From Porogramme epimiltina (taxonomy: Eukaryota; Basidiomycota; Agaricomycetes; Polyporales; Polyporaceae): a DNA stretch of 64,000 nucleotides. Where the stretch lies: contig FTLJ01000233.1 in NCBI GenBank assembly GCA_900155495.1, positions 19,634-83,633 of the forward strand. Direction: 5' to 3'. Positions 58,717 through 64,000 of this stretch are shown here, piece by piece. Below the pieces are notes generated by a model that saw only the letters and a list, made by a program, of their open reading frames with translations, made no database searches and was not told the DNA's origin. The position numbers and the translations under genes are program-made. Every line of letters begins with the position of its first letter. Position 1 is the first letter of the stretch.

Positions 58717-58788
58717 GGGCATTTGGCACAGTGGTAGCGCGCACGCTTCGCATGCGTGAGGTCCAGGGTTCAATCCCCTGAATGTCCA
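58717..58788 (+). tRNA. tRNA-Ala, anticodon CGC
   Basis: 72 nt, no intron. The acceptor stem GGGCATT pairs with AATGTCC, discriminator A, anticodon loop TTCGCAT (anticodon CGC, reading GCG), T arm with GGGTTCAATCCCC. Differs from the UGC gene at 56264 at about six positions, two of them compensating in the acceptor stem. Confidence 0.95.
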
Positions 58789-59414
58789 GTTGAAGAACTT
58801 AGGCATTGCTTTTTTGATTGTTATCATAGAGGACGATCAGCAAGACGCCCCGAGTGAGGTGATGTGCTCACTTTCTACTGCACCACATCATGGGTTTGTG
58901 TAGTGTGCGCTGTAGGCCTCAGTCAAGTTATGGTCCCCGAACATGTTTGCGCGATCACATATGATCCTCTAGATAGCTGCCGTCCTCTTCACATACACAC
59001 ACGGCCACATCGTCATTCATATTCACCATCCTCGGCGATGCATATCCATTTTTCGACAGCCAATGCGCCTCTGCAGTATGTGCCACCACGTAGCTCAGCA
59101 TAGACTTTCGGGGTAATCGACCCACTACTCCAGCCACCTAAACAATTCCGCCAGGACGGACGCCGGGCGACCCGGCGCATTAATCTGCTTTCTATCTGCG
59201 CTAGCCAGAAAACATGTGTACTGTAAACTCGGTCCGCGAAAACGGGCAACCCAAACGTTCCCAGCCGGGCGTCCGTGCGCCAGCTCGCTAGTGCCCCCTG
59301 TGTCCAGTGACCAGTCCGCGCCCAACGCGCGGCAGACTCTCTCCCCTCGTCGCCTCTACTTACCGCCCACCGTGAGCGCCTCGCGTGCCGCTGCGTCTCC
59401 GCGTGGAAGCGCGC
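58789..59414. other. intergenic region between tRNA-Ala(CGC) and the Cap64-like gene
   Basis: About 0.63 kb, holding the tRNA terminator and the 3' flank of the Cap64-like gene. Nothing else recognised. Confidence 0.5.
58810..58816 (+). terminator. pol III terminator of tRNA-Ala(CGC)
   Basis: A run of six or more T about 20 bases past the tRNA 3' end. Confidence 0.55.
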
Positions 59415-61742
59415 TCACGTCGCGAAGATGCCGATGATCTTGAATGGCGGCACGTTCCGGTCGTCCTCCTCGCCGAGCAGCTGACACTCGACGTAGTGGC
59501 TCCCGCGCGCGACGTGGCGGTCGATGAAGTGCAGCCTATGTATGCATGCGCGTCAGACATGAAACGAACGGGGAATGGAGCAAAACACCAAAGACAGAAC
59601 TCACGTCGGCGTCGCCTCCCCGACCGCCGCGGCGTTCTCGATCACGACCGCGCCCGCGTAGTTGTCGTCCACCCAGCACTCGACCGCGCTCCCGAGCCCG
59701 ACGCGCTCCGCGGGCTCGCGCACGTAGTACACCGCGACGTCGCCCGCGCCGACGAGCAGGTTCACGCGGAGCTTGCTCGTCGGCAGGCTCGAGTAGAAGT
59801 AGTGCGCGTGCGACGAGAGCTCCGCGCTGCCCGGCGGCGGGTGGTACGCGGCCCAGCCCGAGCCCGCGAACATCGAGAGCGGGAGCGGGTTCACGAGGTC
59901 GTTCGCGGACACGCAGTACGGCATCACCTCCTCGAACGGGTGCGCCTCCAGGTCCGACGGCTTCTGGTTGATGCGTACTGGCGGCACGCGCAGCCGTGGG
60001 TCCTGGCTCGGCGTGCGCACCACCGTCTCGCGGTCCGCGACGGCCGCGGGGAGCACGCCCGCCGCTGCGCGGTCGCCGTGCTCGTCGTGCTCGGGGGCGG
60101 CGGCCCCGGCTGCACCCTTGCGCTGTGCGACGCCGCCGAAGAGCCCACGCGCGTCGGTGGGCTGTTTTGCTTGACCGTCGGGGAAGACTGCTGAGGCGGG
60201 GGAGGGGAGTGCCTCGGCGGAGTGGCCCATGATCGCTGCCCATGTTGTACAGACTTGCGATTGGAAGTACGAGACAAGGACGTCAGAGATGATCTCGTGG
60301 CCGGATGGGTTGGCCAGGACGGGATCGGCGTAGTACTGGTTGATGGAGGAGGGGTCTGCCATAAACTTGGGGTATAAGACAGGCTTAATGCTATAGCTTC
60401 CATGAGGTCGTGTGCGAATGAAGGTATAGACAACGCGTACCTGACGTGAGGGACATCATAGAAGTGTGCGACGAGACTGTGCCAGTGGTCAACGCCGGCG
60501 AAGCCCCTAGTCTGGGTCACCTGAGGGCTGAAGTGGCCCAGGATTAGGACCGCGGGGGTATCCGCTCGCAACAAGATAGACCGGACGAGAAGCTCGAACT
60601 CGTCCATCGACGTATCCTCACTGCCGTACACCACGTCAAACACAATCAAAGCTTCAGAAGGGTAGCACATACTTTGCGTCGTCGACGTCCAGCTCGATGA
60701 TCACGAGGTCCGTGATGTCGGGGATATGGTGCGCATTACAGAAGGAGAAGTATGCGGAACTTGTCCGCCTCATGGCACCGTTCGTGAGTTCTGTGGCTGG
60801 ATGAGGGAACACGCCGTTCCACCAGTTGAAGAATCTTGATGGCCAGCAGGTGGGGGATAAGGGGTCATCGCCCGCGCCATGGCATGCGGATACTGTCAAC
60901 GGGTGGCAGGTAAGGTGAGCGGCGTGAAATCAAGCAAGACTAGCGGCGGATGTGGAAAGCAGCGGCGCGTAAGAATGATAGGGAGGGGAACTGAGTTTAG
61001 AACCCGGCCGTAAGGCGTTCAAAGCAATGCTTCGAGACGTCATGCAGCAAGGGCCTCGCCCGAACGTGGTAACTGGCGGAACTTATATGGGAAACGTGTC
61101 TCCAGCTGCTCGCACTAAGCCCTCGGGACCCGCGTTTGCCAATGTGATCAGGTACCGGAGCGGCCGCGCTGAAGTCACTGAGACTCACGCCGACGCTGTT
61201 GACGGATATATGTGCGCCGAAAGGGCGCTGGGGCGGACGTGGTGCGGCGACGGCAGCGCAAACGGTGGGATTGGGTGACGAAGGGCAAGACACGTACCAG
61301 AGCCGCCAATGACGCTGATGGTGACGGGGAGGCCTGCGAGGGCCTTGTTGATGACACGCTGTATGCGCGCGCCGCTGCCGAGGTGGAAGCGGGTGGTGGA
61401 GAGGACGACGGGGTCGTACTTGGACGCAAGGTCATCTCCGGGTCCGAGAGCGGGGCAGAAAGGAAAGGGGTTCGCGTCTTCGGAAACGTTGAGGTAGTTC
61501 TTGGGTTTGAGGTCGGTGTGGAGGATGCGATGACGGGTGTTGATGGACTCGGAGGGGAGGACGGAGCGGGTGAAGACGACGAGGGCGACGAAGGCGAGGA
61601 GGATGAGCCATATGCGATTCGTGACCCCTAGGCTCTTCTGCTGGAGGCGGGATGGGGGCTTCTCCGGGTCGGCGCCCATGGGGAGGCCAGGAGTGGGGGG
61701 GAGAGAGATGTGGGCGACGCCCTTGCCCACCCGCCGCTGCAT
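59415..61742 (-). CDS. Cap64-like SGNH-hydrolase-fold membrane protein
   Basis: Basidiomycete protein related to Cryptococcus Cap64 (a capsule synthesis factor), probably a Golgi type II protein modifying glycans. Exons: 61742-61298, 60892-60673, 60620-60441, 60390-59605, 59535-59415 (583 residues). A membrane segment (IWLILLAFVALVVF) lies at about 44-58, then the lumenal domain begins at PFPFCPALGPGDD. HLGSGARIQRVINKAL and GLPVTISVIGGSVSACHG carry the SGNH block I (Gly-Gly-Ser). Further family segments: FNWWNGVFPHPATELTNGAM, FELLVRSILLRADTPAVLIL, AHFYDVPHV, QYYADPVLANPSGHEIISDV (block V-like His). The last exon codes LHFIDRHVARGSHYVECQLL. Start chosen as the first in-frame ATG ahead of the anchor. 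Intron 1 is about 405 bp. Divergent neighbour is the GT69 gene. Confidence 0.88.
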
Positions 61743-62196
61743 GGAGTCGGTCAACGTGGTGACGAGGCGTGAAGGGGGCGAGCGGACGCGACGCGAGCTC
61801 GGGGTCGGGGGCGGGGTGGCAGACGCGGACAGCAAAGTCCGGGCGATTCAAATGTTACGCGACCAGCGCCTGCGCGGCGTGCCAGAGGCCTCGCTCGGCG
61901 TCTCTGCTGCCACTTGAGCTCCATCCGCTGCCTCGCCCATCCCGGCCTCGTCTCCGTCCCCGTCTTTCGCGCGCGCATATACCCCTAGGCTACTCCCTTC
62001 TAATTCCCGCCGCCCCGCCCCCGCAGCCAACCATCCCCCCGCCGTGCTCCACAGCGAGCGCGGTCCATTTCCAGCGGAGCGCGCTCTCTCCCACCGGGGC
62101 TAACGCGCCACGGAACCCTCTCAACGGGAAGCCGTCATTTGGTACGTCGCCCGTCGCTCCTCTCCGCGCTCTCACCCCGCTCACTTATCGACCACC
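61743..62196. promoter_or_regulatory. shared divergent promoter region of the Cap64-like and GT69 genes
   Basis: 454 bases separate the two start codons. It is very C/G-rich with pyrimidine tracts on the GT69 side and no clear TATA box. Co-regulation of the pair is an inference from the arrangement. Confidence 0.5.
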
Positions 62197-64000
62197 ATGC
62201 GCTTCCATGATCTCAAGATTGAGCTTCCTACCACCATCATGCAGCCAAAGAGCAAACACCCCCTCCAGCGCCTTCCAGCATGGCTCCTCCTCTCTCTTGG
62301 GATCATGATCGGTCTGTTTGTGTCGAAAATGTTCTCATCTGTGAGTAAATATACCTTCCAACGCTTCAGAAGACTTGTGCCAGTAACTTGGCGGACGCGC
62401 AAATGACACTCCGGGGTTCGGGTCTATGGCTGAGGTGTCTGGCACACCCTAGCCAAAGTGTTGGAATGACCTCGTTTTCGCATTGCTCACTATTCGCTCG
62501 CGGGGATATATCTTCGTTCTGACTGGCTACACAGGAGAGAGCATCCACATGGAGAGGCGGCAACGCACCTGTACTTTCCTCATCACGCACCCCGACACGA
62601 CAACCCATCACGCTCCCTACCCTCCCACAACGCCGCCGGGTCCTTGACCTCCTCACCCACCTCTCACCACACTACACAAAAGAATGCACACGACCAGCAC
62701 AGCCCATGTACAAAGAGCAAGCCGCCGACCGGTACGCATCCCTCGTCGGGCACCAGTCCCCGTCGACCTCCTCCTGGCTAGACGCGCTCGGGCTCGGGAG
62801 CAGCGTCGACGGCGACTACGTGCCCTCCTCGCGGCGGTTCGGGCCCGACTCGCACAAGTACTTCTTCGCGATCAACCTCTACAACTCGTTCGACGTCATC
62901 CCGGACCTCTTCGCGACCCTCTTCCGCGTGTCCGCGATCCTCGGGTACCACAACGTGTTCGTGTCCATTTACGAGAACGGCTCGAGCGACCAGACCAAGG
63001 CGCTCCTGCGCATCTTCGACGCGCTCTGCCGCAGCGTCGGCCTCCGCGTCACGATCCGCACGTCGATGCGCACGCGCGGCGCGTTCAACCACCGCATCGA
63101 GTACCTCGCCGAGGTGCGCAACGCGGCGTTCGTGCCGCTGCACGAGCTGCGCGACGCGCAGAACGAGTACTTTGACACGATCGTATTCATGAACGACATC
63201 CTGCCGTGCGTCGACGACCTCCTCGAGCTCATCTACCAGAGCCGCCTGAACAACGCGGGCATCACCTGCGCGGCGGACTACATGTACCACGAGGAGCTTG
63301 TACGTCCCTCTCCTCCAACCCTCTTCATCAGCTAAACAGGCGCCTCATGCACCGCATCACAGGGCTCGCCAGTCTTCTACGACAACTGGGTCGCGCGCGA
63401 CATCAACGGCACCGCGCTCGAGAACGCGCCCTTCGAGTCCATCTTCCAGCACGGCCCCTCGCAGGAGCGCTTCCTGCAGCACCTGCCGATCCAGGTGCAG
63501 TCGTGCTGGAACGGGATCGCGATCCTCGACCCCGCGCCGTTCTACTCGCCGCCGCACGTGCGCTTCCGGATGGCGCGCATCACGGAGAACGAGTGCTCCG
63601 CGAGCGAGTGCTCGCTCATCTGCAACGACTACTGGGAGAGCGGGTACGGGCGCATCCTCATGGTGCCGCGCGTGAAGCTCGCGTACGACAACGTGCGTCC
63701 CTCCCTCTCTCTCTATTTCTCTTTCGGCTCGTGTCCGTCATCCGCGTCGTCTTACCCGAGCTCGCCTTCCCCCGCCCACAGCGCGTGTTTGAGATCATCC
63801 ACCCCGACCGGCGCAACCTCACCGCGATCCGCGGGTACGTCCGCCTCGGCGGCCTCCCCGACAACCCGCGCACGGACCCGCAGGACCGCGCCTGGTTCGG
63901 CCCCCACGACCGCCTCTTCACGGAGGAGGAGACGGTCCCGATCGACTTCAAGCCCGGCCCCGACTACGGTGCGTGTCTCCCTTATCCCCCGCCCCTCTCC
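62197..64000 (+). CDS. GT69 mannosyltransferase, CMT1/CAP59 type (3' end beyond window)
   Basis: Alpha-1,3-mannosyltransferase family that builds capsule or cell-surface mannans in basidiomycetes, acting in the Golgi. Exons: 62197-62340, 62535-63299, 63363-63692, 63782-63968, with the next intron running off the edge. A type II anchor (LPAWLLLSLGIMIGLFVS) lies at residues about 26-43. The catalytic domain has KYFFAINLYNSFDVIPDLFA, FVSIYENGSSDQTKALLRIF, TIVFMNDILPCVDDLLELIY, NNAGITCAADYMYH, then FYDNWVARDINGT and SCWNGIAILDPAPF, and in the last exon VFEIIHPDRRNLTAI. The intron after exon 1 is 194 bp, longer than usual, so a further small exon there cannot be ruled out. The 5' end is well supported by the anchor. 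Confidence 0.92.

Noticed and set aside
59385..60194. Plus-strand frame of 269 codons opposite the Cap64-like gene
   Set aside because: Shadow of exon 4 of the Cap64-like gene; Arg/Ala-rich with no domain.
1..64000. CRISPR array, bacterial operon or phage elements
   Set aside because: No regularly spaced repeats; gene structure is clearly eukaryotic with spliceosomal introns.

Overview
This is nuclear DNA of a basidiomycete fungus, most likely a wood-decay or polypore-type agaricomycete. The genes are split by many introns of about 50-65 bp. There are class V (myosin-motor) chitin synthase, ISY1, Cap64-like and CMT1/CAP59-like genes of basidiomycete type, DUF6533 membrane proteins (an agaricomycete family), and a large array of cytochrome P450s. 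Species cannot be assigned from the sequence alone.

Layout. 1-296: 3' end of an unrecognised gene (+). 1850-8015: chitin synthase with N-terminal myosin-like motor and C-terminal DEK_C domain (+). 9167-51838: twelve closely related P450 genes, each with ten exons. P450-1 to -5 are on + (9167, 13195, 16455, 22100, 25104), -6 and -7 on - (27630-29759, 30638-32736), -8 on + (34139), and -9 to -12 on - (36337-38507, 43734-45862, 46733-48832, 49773-51838). Two paralogous DUF6533 genes lie inside the array (18821-20729 on -, 40794-42655 on +), with an isolated arginyl-tRNA synthetase fragment at 39459-39725. 52655-53835: splicing factor ISY1 (+). 54465-55723: histidine acid phosphatase-like gene lacking its N-terminal catalytic part (+). 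56264-56335 (-) and 58717-58788 (+): two tRNA-Ala genes flanking a Ccc1/VIT1-type transporter (56500-57912, -). 59415-61742 (-) and 62197-end (+): a divergent pair encoding a Cap64-like SGNH-fold protein and a GT69 (CMT1/CAP59-type) mannosyltransferase, the latter cut by the window edge.

How it fits together. The flanks are housekeeping or cell-surface functions (chitin, capsule-like glycans, splicing, metal storage). The middle is a lineage-specific P450 expansion made by tandem and inverted duplication. All twelve copies keep the I-helix, ExxR and haem-loop motifs and the same intron positions, including a 14-nt exon coding the I-helix oxygen-binding motif. No PKS, NRPS, terpene synthase or transporter gene was seen in the array, so it looks more like a P450 family expansion than a classical biosynthetic cluster. 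Substrates cannot be read from sequence. The most unusual features are the uniform 14-nt exon, several apparent GC-AG introns at family-conserved sites, and the paired DUF6533 genes embedded in the array.
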